From Actinomycetes bacterium (GTDB lineage Bacteria; Actinomycetota; Actinomycetes; Nanopelagicales; Nanopelagicaceae): 52,701 nucleotides of DNA. Positions 1-8,242 of the stretch are shown piece after piece. Below the pieces are notes generated by a model. The model was not told the DNA's origin, made no database searches, and saw nothing but the letters and a program-made list of their open reading frames with translations. Each line of letters opens with the position of its first letter. The stretch's first letter is position 1. A program made the position numbers and the translations under genes. The stretch covers positions 1-52,701 of the forward strand of contig JANYDL010000089.1 of the NCBI GenBank assembly GCA_025363635.1, in the 5' to 3' direction.

Positions 1-335
<335 letters not shown>

Positions 336-388
336 AAGTTTTATCTTGGCGTACAGACTTTAATAACTGACGTTATTTAATAGTCTTA

Positions 389-436
389 TTTACCAAAGGA
401 AATCAACGGGTATAGCTCTTTGACCCGATTGGTAAA
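389..436 (-). other. rrn leader hairpin
   Basis: Inside the 16S leader an 8-bp inverted repeat (TTTACCAA at 389-396, TTGGTAAA at 429-436) encloses a second pair (CGGGT at 407-411, ACCCG at 423-427). The nested arrangement predicts a stable stem with an internal loop in the precursor RNA. It may take part in leader folding or RNase processing. The function is inferred from position only. Confidence 0.5.
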
Positions 437-455
437 CCAACCGAGATATTTCGCC

Positions 456-472
456 ATACCTCATTGAGGTAT
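456..472 (-). other. Small perfect hairpin in the rrn leader
   Basis: ATACCTC and GAGGTAT form a perfect 7-bp stem around a 3-nt loop, between the boxA-like element and the mature 16S. There is no T tract, so it is not a terminator. It is probably a structural or processing element of the pre-rRNA leader. Confidence 0.45.
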
Positions 473-556
473 TTCTTCGTGGTCTCTCACTTGCAGACCT
501 AAAACCCGAAAGTTTTCAGACATGACAAGAAGAGCCACATTGGCATTGACTTATTA

Positions 557-578
557 GCACGCTGTTGAGTTCTCAAGG
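557..578 (-). promoter_or_regulatory. boxA-like antitermination element of the rrn leader
   Basis: The minus strand reads TTGAGAACTCAACAGCGTGC, the conserved leader element upstream of actinobacterial rRNA operons, which resembles the boxA bound by Nus factors. It lies between the promoters and the 16S gene, about 230 nt from the mature 5' end, which is the expected order. Confidence 0.75.
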
Positions 579-632
579 TACGGATGCGCACTGCTTTTGA
601 GGATCAAACCTCATTTTCAGGGCAGACTCACT

Positions 633-662
633 AATCTAGTGCAGAGGCGCATGTACGGTCAA
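633..662 (-). promoter_or_regulatory. Probable rrn promoter P2 (proximal)
   Basis: A -35 TTGACC at 662-657 and a -10 TAGATT at 638-633 on the minus strand are separated by 18 bp. The -35 is the same hexamer as in the distal promoter. The -10 matches TATAAT at four of six positions, so this promoter is less sure than P1. Confidence 0.5.
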
Positions 663-746
663 ACCGCGCAGAACCAACTATTTCCAGATCTTCTGTCAGT
701 ACCTGCTGTTCGGCCGTTATGCGTCCGTGGCACAGCAAGGGGCGTA

Positions 747-775
747 ACTATATGACCGCTATGCGGTAGGGTCAA
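747..775 (-). promoter_or_regulatory. rrn promoter P1 (distal)
   Basis: A -35 TTGACC (775-770) and a -10 TATAGT (752-747) on the minus strand have an ideal 17-bp spacer. This is the best housekeeping promoter in the window. It directs transcription through the boxA-like element into the 16S gene. It starts about 45 bp after the tyrS stop codon, so the rRNA operon has its own start. Confidence 0.75.
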
Positions 776-800
776 ATCGGGATTGCTAGAGCAGGAAAGG

Positions 801-836
801 CTCCCAAAAACCCTTATAAATCAAGGTTTCTTGATT
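801..836 (-). terminator. Weak terminator candidate after tyrS
   Basis: At the tyrS stop the minus strand can fold AAACCTT (829-823) with AAGGGTTT (815-808, one bulged base), followed by a few T. A competing perfect repeat AATCAAG/CTTGATT lies at 819-836. Stems are AT-rich and the T tract is short, so termination here is only possible. Confidence 0.3.
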
Positions 837-2128
837 ATTTCAACAGCCGCCAAATCCCGTTTACCTTTGCGGAGAATTGCGAATCGACCAAAAAAGAAGT
901 CATTTACGCTAGGCCTGAAGTCTTCGCCGGATATTTTCGCATTATTGAGATATGCCCCACTCTCCTTCACAATGCGTCGGGCGGCAGATTTAGACTCAAC
1001 AACTCCAGTGGCATGAAGTAAATCCACCCAAGTCGGAATCTCATCTCCTTTGACGATGTGGGTCTTGGGTAGTTCAGCAAGGGCGCTAGCCAGAGTTACT
1101 TCATCCAACTCTCCAAGCTCTCCTTGGCCAAAGAGTGCTCGTGCGGCGGCCTCCACGCGATCACAAATCTCTTCACCGTGAACCAAAATCGTTATCTCGC
1201 GAGCAAGTGCACGATGCGCGGTACGAGCTCCAGGATTTTCATTGTGCAGTTTTTCAAGTTCATTAATCTGCTCATGAGATTGAAATGAAAAGACTTTAAG
1301 AAACTTTATGACATCCTTATCCTCAGTGGTCAACCAGTATTGGTAGAACGAATATGGAGAAGTCATTTCTGCATCAAGCCAAACGCTTCCCCCAGCGGTC
1401 TTGCCAAACTTCGTTCCGTCAGATTTCAAAAGTAAAGGCACAGTCAGCGCATGTCCTCCTCCAGATTCGACACGTCGAATTAAATCCAGACCAGCGACAA
1501 TGTTTCCCCATTGTTCAGTCCCGCCAATTTGCAGCGTGCAACCCAATCGCCTATAAAGTTCAAGAAAATCCAGTGATTGTAAAACTTGATAGGAAAATTC
1601 CGTGTAGGAAATCCCTCCACCTTCAAGTCGCATTGAAACCGAATCCTTGGCCAACATTTGATTAACGCTGAAATGTTTTCCAATGTCGCGCAAGAATTCT
1701 ATGGCGGACATTGGCGCAGTCCAGTCAAGGTTATTTACGATACGAGCTGGATTGATCGCTCCATCGAAATCTAAATATCGCGCGAGTTGCATTCGATATT
1801 TATTAACCCATTCCGCAACGGTTGATTCGCTATTAAGAATGCGATCTTCATTGCGTCCGCTTGGATCCCCTACTAAGCCTGTCGCGCCACCAACTAAAGC
1901 GATCGGATTGTGACCAGCAATTTGGAATCTTCGCAAAACCAAAAGGACCACAAGGTTGCCAATGTGCAGGCTAGGTGCGGTGGGATCGAATCCAATATAA
2001 AGGGAGATAGGCTCTTTCAATGATTTGCGAAGAGCGGTTTCATCAGTTGTCTGAGAAATCAGGCCGCGCCAATGTAAATCATCCAGTAGGTCCGCGGATG
2101 GCACTACATCTGCCTGTTCGGTTTTCAT
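821..2128 (-). CDS. tyrS: Tyrosyl-tRNA synthetase
   Basis: Cytoplasmic class I aminoacyl-tRNA synthetase that activates tyrosine and charges tRNA-Tyr. The 435-residue protein has the HIGN signature near residue 55, the KFGKT version of KMSKS near 240, and a C-terminal S4 RNA-binding domain in about the last 70 residues. This is the usual bacterial TyrS layout and length. The start was set at the ATG at 2128, whose ATGA overlaps the argH stop; an upstream in-frame start at 2173 would add 15 non-conserved residues inside argH. It is the last gene of the long infC-to-tyrS run, and the rrn promoters follow it, a neighbourhood seen in other actinobacteria. Confidence 0.96.
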   Translation of the reverse strand: MKTEQADVVPSADLLDDLHWRGLISQTTDETALRKSLKEPISLYIGFDPTAPSLHIGNLVVLLVLRRFQIAGHNPIALVGGATGLVGDPSGRNEDRILNSESTVAEWVNKYRMQLARYLDFDGAINPARIVNNLDWTAPMSAIEFLRDIGKHFSVNQMLAKDSVSMRLEGGGISYTEFSYQVLQSLDFLELYRRLGCTLQIGGTEQWGNIVAGLDLIRRVESGGGHALTVPLLLKSDGTKFGKTAGGSVWLDAEMTSPYSFYQYWLTTEDKDVIKFLKVFSFQSHEQINELEKLHNENPGARTAHRALAREITILVHGEEICDRVEAAARALFGQGELGELDEVTLASALAELPKTHIVKGDEIPTWVDLLHATGVVESKSAARRIVKESGAYLNNAKISGEDFRPSVNDFFFGRFAILRKGKRDLAAVEIIKKP

Positions 2129-3552
2129 GCGCCCATCATGCCTGAAAACTGGTTGCTCTCGCTGTAAAACCAATCGTGGGAAACCGCTACCGCTTCCAGC
2201 AAAGTATTTATCTGATCGACCACGGCCGCTGGAGCGGTACCGCCGAAGGTCGTTCTGGAAGCAAGTGCTCCCTCAACTGAAAGAACCTCACGGACATCAG
2301 GTTTGAGGGCAGGATGGATATTCGTTAAATCCGAGTCAGAGAGTTCGTGCAGTTCAATTCCTCTCTGTTCGCAGAGGTGAACGCACTTACCTGCAACTTC
2401 ATGTGCTTGAGCAAAAGGGGTTCCCTTCTTTACTAAGTAATCTGCAATTTCTGTGGCTAAGGAGAATCCAGTCGGTGCTGCTTTCGCCATTTTTTGGCGA
2501 TCAAAAATTGTCGTCTCAACCATGCCAGTGAAAGCGGGCAGAACTAAATTCAGTGTGGAGAAAGAATCAAAAAGTGGCTCTTTATCTTCTTGCAGGTCTC
2601 GGTTATAGGCGAAGGGCAATCCCTTGAGCATCGCGAGAACGGAGGTGAGATTGCCGATGAGTCGTCCTGCCTTGCCTCGCGCTAGTTCGGCTATGTCAGG
2701 GTTCTTTTTTTGAGGCATTATGGATGATCCCGTTGCGTATGCATCTGCAAGTTTGGCCCATCCAAACTCCGTACTCGACCAGAGACACCACTCCTCTCCC
2801 ATGCGGGAAAGATGAGAACCAATAAGGGCGAGAATGAAGAGCGCTTCAACTAAGAAATCTCGATCACTCACCGCGTCGACACTATTGGCGTAAGCAAAAG
2901 AGAAACCAAGTGCATGTGCACTCGCAACAGGGTCCAAAGCCAGCGATGAGCCCGACAGAGCACCTGCTCCCATGGGAGAGGTTCGACTTCTCGCATACCA
3001 ACTTTGTATACGAGCCGTATCTCGTTGAAGAGCATGTGCGTGCTTTGCCAATTCATGCCCAAAAACTATGGGCTGTGCATGTTGAAGATGGGTAAATCCT
3101 GGTGCCGGTGCATCGACATAATCCTTGGATTTATGGAGTAGGGCAATTTGAAGTTTGATTACGGATTTACCCACTTCCAATAGTTGATCAATCGTAAACA
3201 AACGCAAATCCGTAGCGACTTGGTCATTACGTGATCGTCCAGCTCTGAGGGCTCCACCTAAAGTTCCTAACTTTTCCGTGAGACCGCGCTCTAGGGCACT
3301 GTGCACATCCTCATCGGATTCGATGGGAAGAAAGGAGCCTGAGGCAACCTCTGAACGTAATTCCATTAGCCCTGCTCGAATTGAAGCGCCGTCATTGAGT
3401 TGAACTAGACCTGCCTTTTCTAAAATTGACAAGTGAACCAAAGAAGAGCGCAGATCGTAGGGAGCGAGTACCCAGTCAAACTGCACGCTTCTGGAAAGTG
3501 CGAAGAGAGCATCCGCGGGACCATCAGAGAAACGTCCACCCCATAGCGCCAT
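2125..3552 (-). CDS. argH: Argininosuccinate lyase
   Basis: Catalyses the last step of arginine synthesis, splitting argininosuccinate into arginine and fumarate. The 475-residue protein has the fumarase/lyase superfamily signature GSSIMPQKKNPD at 275-286, carrying the catalytic Ser, plus RSRNDQ near 106 and HLQHAQP near 155. Length is normal. Its ATG overlaps the argR stop by one base (TAATG), and its own stop overlaps the tyrS start, so translation is probably coupled along argD-argR-argH-tyrS. In many actinobacteria argG precedes argH; here argR is directly upstream and argG is not in the window. Confidence 0.96.
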   Translation of the reverse strand: MALWGGRFSDGPADALFALSRSVQFDWVLAPYDLRSSLVHLSILEKAGLVQLNDGASIRAGLMELRSEVASGSFLPIESDEDVHSALERGLTEKLGTLGGALRAGRSRNDQVATDLRLFTIDQLLEVGKSVIKLQIALLHKSKDYVDAPAPGFTHLQHAQPIVFGHELAKHAHALQRDTARIQSWYARSRTSPMGAGALSGSSLALDPVASAHALGFSFAYANSVDAVSDRDFLVEALFILALIGSHLSRMGEEWCLWSSTEFGWAKLADAYATGSSIMPQKKNPDIAELARGKAGRLIGNLTSVLAMLKGLPFAYNRDLQEDKEPLFDSFSTLNLVLPAFTGMVETTIFDRQKMAKAAPTGFSLATEIADYLVKKGTPFAQAHEVAGKCVHLCEQRGIELHELSDSDLTNIHPALKPDVREVLSVEGALASRTTFGGTAPAAVVDQINTLLEAVAVSHDWFYSESNQFSGMMGA

Positions 3553-4061
3553 TATTGAGAAACCCTTCGTTTCGGTTGATCTTTCTTGTGTGCGTCCAAC
3601 GCGCGTAATTCTTTCGCTAAAGCAGACCCTCCATCACTTTTGCGAGAAATGACCAGGACCGTGTCGTCCCCAGCAATCGTCCCGATGACGGAAGAAAGTT
3701 TTCCCAAAGCACTCGCTGAATCCAATGCGCTAGCAAGAAGTTGGGCTCCACCTGGTGGGGTGCGAACGACTGCCATATTCGCACTTGATTCCACAGAGAG
3801 GATAAGCCCCGACGGCAAAATGTTCACTCGTCCCATGTTTTCATCCGACGGTAATTGATAGATCGTGGCACCATGTGGACCACGTCCCCTTAATGCACCG
3901 ATCTCTTCTAAATCGCGACTTGCCGTTGCTTGCGTAACTTTCACGCCAGACTTCTTCAACAAACTAACGAGGTCCGATTGCGAATGGACAGCACCGGATT
4001 GAACTAAAGCGATAACGCGCGCACGTCTGGCTGGCGCACTCAAGGGGCGCTGCTGGGACAT
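3552..4061 (-). CDS. argR: Arginine repressor ArgR
   Basis: Arginine-responsive DNA-binding regulator, hexameric in the family. The 169-residue protein has an N-terminal winged-helix domain (recognition region about 27-54, with SRDLEEIGA) and a C-terminal oligomerisation and arginine-binding domain with the hallmark GTIAGDDT at 127-134. It sits inside the biosynthetic operon between argD and argH, so it should be autoregulated through the paired ARG boxes before argC. It begins one base after the argD stop and ends overlapping the argH ATG. Confidence 0.95.
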   Translation of the reverse strand: MSQQRPLSAPARRARVIALVQSGAVHSQSDLVSLLKKSGVKVTQATASRDLEEIGALRGRGPHGATIYQLPSDENMGRVNILPSGLILSVESSANMAVVRTPPGGAQLLASALDSASALGKLSSVIGTIAGDDTVLVISRKSDGGSALAKELRALDAHKKDQPKRRVSQ

Positions 4062-4062
4062 C

Positions 4063-5232
4063 TCAAATTTCCTTCATAGCTAATTCAAATGTTCCAATGA
4101 ACTTTCTAATATGAGCATTCGAGACATTGATCGGTGGCGCAATTCGAATGACATTCTCTGTCGGAGCGTTTACGAGAACTCCGCTATTTTCAAGAATTGA
4201 CTTAACTGCGTGAGCTGATTTCTTTTTGAGAACCACGCCTAATAAAAGTCCGGCGCCTCGTACTTCTTGCACTCCAGCAATCAAGGGTATCGAACGTTTC
4301 AAAAGTTCCGAATGTTTGAGCACTTGTTCAAGCAAGTTCTTCTCTTCGATTTCGTGAATCACTGCCAAAGCGCTGGCGCAACAGACTGGGTTTCCACCAA
4401 AAGTTGAACCGTGATCGCCAGCCTGGAACAGGTTTGCTGCTTTTCCGATTGCAATCATTGCTCCAAGTGGAAGTCCACCACCCAATCCTTTAGCGAGGGT
4501 GATTACATCGGGCACAATTCCTTCGCCTTCAAATCCAAACCACATCCCTGTTCTGCCCATCCCTGTCTGCACGCAATCCACGACCATCAATGTGCCAGTG
4601 CTATCGCACACCTCGCGAATCCCGCGCAAATATCCGACTGGAGGCACGACGACTCCGGCTTCGCCCAAAATTGGTTCGACGATCACCATCGCAGTTTGTT
4701 TCGTCACGGCCTGGGAGATGGCACCAAGATCACCAAATGGCACATGCGAGATACCGGGTAAAAGTGGTTCAAATGAACCTCGTTTTGACGGCTGACCCGT
4801 GAGAGAAAGCGCACCCATGGTTCTTCCATGAAATGCGCCCTCTGTTGCGACAATTCTTGTTCGATTTGTTTTTCGGGAAAGCTTGAGCGCTGCTTCATTC
4901 GCTTCTGCACCAGAGTTGCAGAAAAAAGTTTTGGCTTCCTTTGCTCCCGTCAATTGTTGCAATTTTTCCGCAAGTTCAATCACATTCGGATGCATATAGA
5001 AATTACTGACGTGACTCAATTGCGAGATTTGCTTCGTGACGGCCTCGACCACGCCCGGATGTGCGTGACCTAATACGCTCGTTGCAATTCCTCCAAGAAA
5101 ATCTAAATATTTCTTTCCTTCATCCGAGACCAGAATAGATCCTTTTCCGCGCACCAACGTTAGCGTTGGATTGCCATAATTACTTTGTATCGAATTTCCC
5201 CAACGATTTTCAAAATTCTTAGCCTTCATCAT
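4063..5232 (-). CDS. argD: Acetylornithine aminotransferase
   Basis: PLP-dependent class III aminotransferase converting N-acetylglutamate semialdehyde to N-acetylornithine. The 389-residue protein shows NSGAEANE at 106-113 for cofactor phosphate binding, and the Schiff-base lysine in TLAKGLGGG (Lys248). One residue is odd: the normally near-invariant Asp-Glu before Val-Gln-Thr-Gly reads Asp219-Cys220 (GTG GAT TGC GTG CAG). The PLP-binding Asp is kept and the Glu is lost. The start overlaps the argB stop as ATGA; a second ATG follows directly. Directly downstream is argR; argF, which often sits between them, is absent. Confidence 0.94.
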   Translation of the reverse strand: MMKAKNFENRWGNSIQSNYGNPTLTLVRGKGSILVSDEGKKYLDFLGGIATSVLGHAHPGVVEAVTKQISQLSHVSNFYMHPNVIELAEKLQQLTGAKEAKTFFCNSGAEANEAALKLSRKTNRTRIVATEGAFHGRTMGALSLTGQPSKRGSFEPLLPGISHVPFGDLGAISQAVTKQTAMVIVEPILGEAGVVVPPVGYLRGIREVCDSTGTLMVVDCVQTGMGRTGMWFGFEGEGIVPDVITLAKGLGGGLPLGAMIAIGKAANLFQAGDHGSTFGGNPVCCASALAVIHEIEEKNLLEQVLKHSELLKRSIPLIAGVQEVRGAGLLLGVVLKKKSAHAVKSILENSGVLVNAPTENVIRIAPPINVSNAHIRKFIGTFELAMKEI

Positions 5233-6029
5233 CTAGTCACCAATGTTCCGCCAAGGCCGCGCAATGCCAGCCCAAAACTTTCTGGGTCAGTGCCGTCGAT
5301 AATTCTCACTGATTGCGCGCCGGCTGCGATCGCTAGTAGACAGGCCTGTACTTTTGGCGCCATGCCACCACTAAACTCAAGGCGTATCAATGAAAGTTCG
5401 TCCGCAGAAATAGAAGTTATCAAAGTCGTTTCATCTGGCCACTGTCGATAAATACCTCGCACGTCAGTCAGGAAGAGTGCAACATCAGCCTTAAGATGTC
5501 CAGCAATCGCAGCTGCTGCCAAGTCAGCATTGACGTTGAGACCAGACTTTGAGAACTCTGCACTTTCATCTCCAAGTACCGCAATCGGTGCTACAACCGG
5601 TACAAATCCCGCATCCAGGAGTGTCTGGAGAATCGTGGGATCTACTCTGACAACAGTGCCAACTTGCCCAAGATCGATCTCTGCTTTTTCGCCTGCGAGT
5701 GTCAATTTCTCAGCGATGAGTAATCCTCCATCTCTACCGCTGAGACCAACAGCATTCAGGCCAGAATCGCGCAATTGACCTACGAGTTTTCGTAGAACTT
5801 CACCACATAGAGTTCTTTGAATAACTTCAAATGCATCTGGTGAAGTCACTCTAAATCCTGAGACAAACTCATGCTCGATGCCTGCTTTATCTAGGGCTTC
5901 ATTAATCTGCGGGCCCCCACCGTGGACGATGACACATTGCTCTCCCATGTCGATCACCCCACGTATCGCCTCTGCAAATAGTCCGCCCTCGTCGGTCATC
6001 GCATGCCCACCAAACTTAATCACGATCAT
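5229..6029 (-). CDS. argB: Acetylglutamate kinase, short form without N-terminal helix
   Basis: Amino-acid kinase phosphorylating N-acetylglutamate, the usual control step of the pathway. Motifs are KFGGHAM at the N-terminus, HGGGPQIN near 36, and the nucleotide-binding region LFLTDVRGIY near 185. At 266 residues it is shorter than arginine-inhibited homologues (about 290-300), and it starts directly on the first beta strand (MIVIKFGG). An upstream extension is ruled out: a TGA lies seven codons upstream in the same frame, with no other start between. The N-helix that allows hexamer formation and arginine feedback is therefore missing. The ATG overlaps the argJ stop. Confidence 0.94.
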   Translation of the reverse strand: MIVIKFGGHAMTDEGGLFAEAIRGVIDMGEQCVIVHGGGPQINEALDKAGIEHEFVSGFRVTSPDAFEVIQRTLCGEVLRKLVGQLRDSGLNAVGLSGRDGGLLIAEKLTLAGEKAEIDLGQVGTVVRVDPTILQTLLDAGFVPVVAPIAVLGDESAEFSKSGLNVNADLAAAAIAGHLKADVALFLTDVRGIYRQWPDETTLITSISADELSLIRLEFSGGMAPKVQACLLAIAAGAQSVRIIDGTDPESFGLALRGLGGTLVTR

Positions 6030-7171
6030 GTTGAGTACGCAGAATTCTCATGCACGTAATCCAGACTAAGGTCGTTAGTCAATATCGTGGCAGACTCGGT
6101 CCCAACTTTCAGGTCAATAATGATCTTTATCTCTCTGCCTGAAAGATCTACCAGATTTCGATCAGTGCAAGCGGCACTTGATTTAGCAACCTGAACGCCA
6201 TTTAGCCAAACATCCAGATCTGCCCCGTCTAAGAATGCGTCGGCAGTTCCCGCGGCGGCCAAAATTCTTCCCCAATTGGGATCACCACCAAATAAAGCGC
6301 ATTTTAGAAGGTTGTTTCGAGCACACGCACGGCCAACATTCTCAGCGTCAGTCTCAGTGGATGCGCCCACGACCTCGATCGAAATTAATTTAGTATGGCC
6401 TTCAGCATCGGCCAGTAGTTGATGGGCTAATTCCGAGCATAATTCCATAAGTATTTCTTCTAATTCATCCGCTGAGGGAGCCACATGAGACGCGCCCGAT
6501 GAAAGCAGCAAGACAGAATCGTTAGTCGATGTACATCCATCAGAATCGAGCCTATTGAAAGTTCTCTGCGTGACTCGCGAAAATATTTCCTTTACGTTCT
6601 TTGGCTTCACGATCGCATCTGTCATCACGACAGAGAGCATCGTCGCTAACGCAGGCGAAAGCATGCCAGCGCCCTTAGCAATCCCAGTCATCGTCACGCC
6701 ATAACGAGTAATAGAAAAAATCTTCGGAACAGAATCAGTCGTCATTATCGCCTTCGCAGAATCTTCTAAACCAAATTCTGAGAGTCGCGAAACGATGTAG
6801 TCCACTCCTTGCAAGATTTTATCGAGAGGCAATCGCTCCCCAATTAATCCGGTGGAACACACGGCTACTTCGGAAGATGATATTCCAAGCCCCTCTGCGA
6901 CATACTCGGCAGTTCTATGCGTATCCGCGAATCCGCCTGCGCCAGTGCATGCATTAGCACCGCCCGAGTTAAGAACGACCGCAGAGATCAGGCCCCCCTC
7001 CACGACTTGTTTACTCCAAAGAACCGGGGCAGCCACCACTTTGTTGGTCGTAAAAACCCCTGCGCAATCAAACATAGGTCCGTCATTAACGATAACTGTA
7101 AGGTCCAGCTCTCCGCTACTTTTCAGTCCAGCAGCAAATGACCCAGATCGAAAACCTAGTGGGAGTTTCAT
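6026..7171 (-). CDS. argJ: Bifunctional ornithine acetyltransferase / N-acetylglutamate synthase
   Basis: Transfers the acetyl group from N-acetylornithine to glutamate, recycling acetyl in the cyclic arginine pathway; some homologues also use acetyl-CoA. The 381-residue precursor belongs to the Ntn-type ArgJ family and is expected to self-cleave before the nucleophilic Thr177 in KGAGMLSPALATML (163-179). Its presence means N-acetylglutamate synthase is needed only to prime the cycle. The start ATG overlaps the argC stop by 4 nt and the stop overlaps argB. Whether the enzyme is mono- or bifunctional cannot be told from sequence alone. Confidence 0.95.
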   Translation of the reverse strand: MKLPLGFRSGSFAAGLKSSGELDLTVIVNDGPMFDCAGVFTTNKVVAAPVLWSKQVVEGGLISAVVLNSGGANACTGAGGFADTHRTAEYVAEGLGISSSEVAVCSTGLIGERLPLDKILQGVDYIVSRLSEFGLEDSAKAIMTTDSVPKIFSITRYGVTMTGIAKGAGMLSPALATMLSVVMTDAIVKPKNVKEIFSRVTQRTFNRLDSDGCTSTNDSVLLLSSGASHVAPSADELEEILMELCSELAHQLLADAEGHTKLISIEVVGASTETDAENVGRACARNNLLKCALFGGDPNWGRILAAAGTADAFLDGADLDVWLNGVQVAKSSAACTDRNLVDLSGREIKIIIDLKVGTESATILTNDLSLDYVHENSAYST

Positions 7172-8187
7172 AGCCCTAAGCCCTTATGTGTTAGCCCCGC
7201 ATTTTCAACAATTCCTGCCATGAGATTTGCGTTTTGAATTGCTTGACCTGCAGCTCCCTTGCCCAAATTGTCTATCGCTGTGGAAATTACGATTCGATTT
7301 GAGTGCGAATCTAGGGCGCATTGCATCTGCACGAAATTACTACCGAGGACATTCGCGGTTCGAGGCATTTGACCCTTTGGTAAGAGCGTTATAAATTCTT
7401 CGTCTTCGTACGCGTCAGAAATCATGTGTCTTAACTCTTCCTCGTTTATCTTTGATCTCAAGCGAGCCGTTGTAGTCGCAAGAATTCCACGGGGCATGGG
7501 CGCAAGAATCGGTGTAAAAGAAATAACCACCTCCTCCCCGCTAACGCGAGAAAGCGCCTCCTCAATTTCTGGAGTGTGTTGATGCACTCCCCCGAATTTA
7601 TACGAGGTTAAAGATCCTGATACTTCAGTTGCTAGAAGTGAAACTTTTGCTGAACGTCCAGCACCGGATGTCCCAGATGCCGCCACAACCACAACATCAC
7701 TCGCATCTATGATCGAAAGAATTGGAGCCGCAGAAAGTGAGATCGCAGTTGCGTAACAACCAGGATTGGCAACCCTGCGAGTAGCCTTGATGGCATCTCG
7801 CCCTCCGGGAAGTTCTGGCGCACCGTAGACCCATGATCCTGCGTATGAACCTCCATAGAATTTTTCCCAAGAAGATTGACTTTTGAGTCGAAAATCGGCA
7901 CCAAGGTCCACAACAATTTGGCGAGGTGAAAGTTGGGCAGTCAATTTCGCAGACTCGCCGTGTGGCATCGCCATAAAAACAAGGTCAACTTGAGACACCG
8001 TGCTCGCATCGAACTCTGAGAACCTCATTCCTTCATACTCGACAAGGTGAGGATGCAGAGAAGTTATCTCCTGACCCGCATTTGAGTGCGCAATAACGGA
8101 ATGAACTTGAAAGGAAGGATGAATCGCAAGAAGTCGCAGTAATTCTCCGCCGGCGTATCCGCTTGCGCCAATAACCGCCGTCTTCAT
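7168..8187 (-). CDS. argC: N-acetyl-gamma-glutamyl-phosphate reductase
   Basis: NADPH-dependent reduction of N-acetylglutamyl phosphate to the semialdehyde. The 339-residue protein has the Rossmann motif GASGYAGGE at 7-15 and the catalytic cysteine in NPGCYATA (Cys144). It is the first arginine gene of the operon. Its ATG is preceded by TATTCT six bases upstream and no Shine-Dalgarno, suggesting a leaderless mRNA. Two ARG boxes lie just upstream, so repression by ArgR of the whole argCJBDRH-tyrS unit is expected. Read-through from pheT is also possible, because the gap is only 48 bp. Confidence 0.96.
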   Translation of the reverse strand: MKTAVIGASGYAGGELLRLLAIHPSFQVHSVIAHSNAGQEITSLHPHLVEYEGMRFSEFDASTVSQVDLVFMAMPHGESAKLTAQLSPRQIVVDLGADFRLKSQSSWEKFYGGSYAGSWVYGAPELPGGRDAIKATRRVANPGCYATAISLSAAPILSIIDASDVVVVAASGTSGAGRSAKVSLLATEVSGSLTSYKFGGVHQHTPEIEEALSRVSGEEVVISFTPILAPMPRGILATTTARLRSKINEEELRHMISDAYEDEEFITLLPKGQMPRTANVLGSNFVQMQCALDSHSNRIVISTAIDNLGKGAAGQAIQNANLMAGIVENAGLTHKGLGL

Positions 8188-8193
8188 ATTTAA

Positions 8194-8199
8194 AGAATA
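8194..8199 (-). promoter_or_regulatory. argC -10 hexamer (leaderless promoter)
   Basis: TATTCT ends six bases before the argC ATG, putting the expected transcription start at or next to the A of ATG. No Shine-Dalgarno is present. A -35 element at 17-bp spacing would fall inside the proximal ARG box. Confidence 0.55.
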
Positions 8200-8208
8200 G
8201 CGTAACTA

Positions 8209-8222
8209 TCAATATTTATGCA
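8209..8222 (-). promoter_or_regulatory. ARG box 1 (ArgR operator)
   Basis: The minus strand reads TGCATAAATATTGA, matching the ARG box core TGAATWWWWATTCA at 12 of 14 positions. It covers the expected -35 region of the argC promoter, so bound ArgR would exclude RNA polymerase. Confidence 0.65.
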
Positions 8223-8228
8223 AAAATA

Positions 8229-8242
8229 AGTATATTTATGCA
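8229..8242 (-). promoter_or_regulatory. ARG box 2 (ArgR operator)
   Basis: TGCATAAATATACT matches the ARG box core at 11 of 14 positions and shares TGCATAAATAT with box 1. The two boxes are offset by 20 bp, near the tandem spacing used by ArgR hexamers on one helix face. It overlaps the pheT stop codon (8236-8238). Confidence 0.6.

Noticed and set aside
783-1016. Plus-strand open frame over the tyrS end
   Set aside because: No homology or ribosome site; it is antisense to the conserved TyrS C-terminus.
2129-2173. Upstream start for tyrS
   Set aside because: The added residues are non-conserved and read inside argH; the ATGA junction at 2128 fits coupling.
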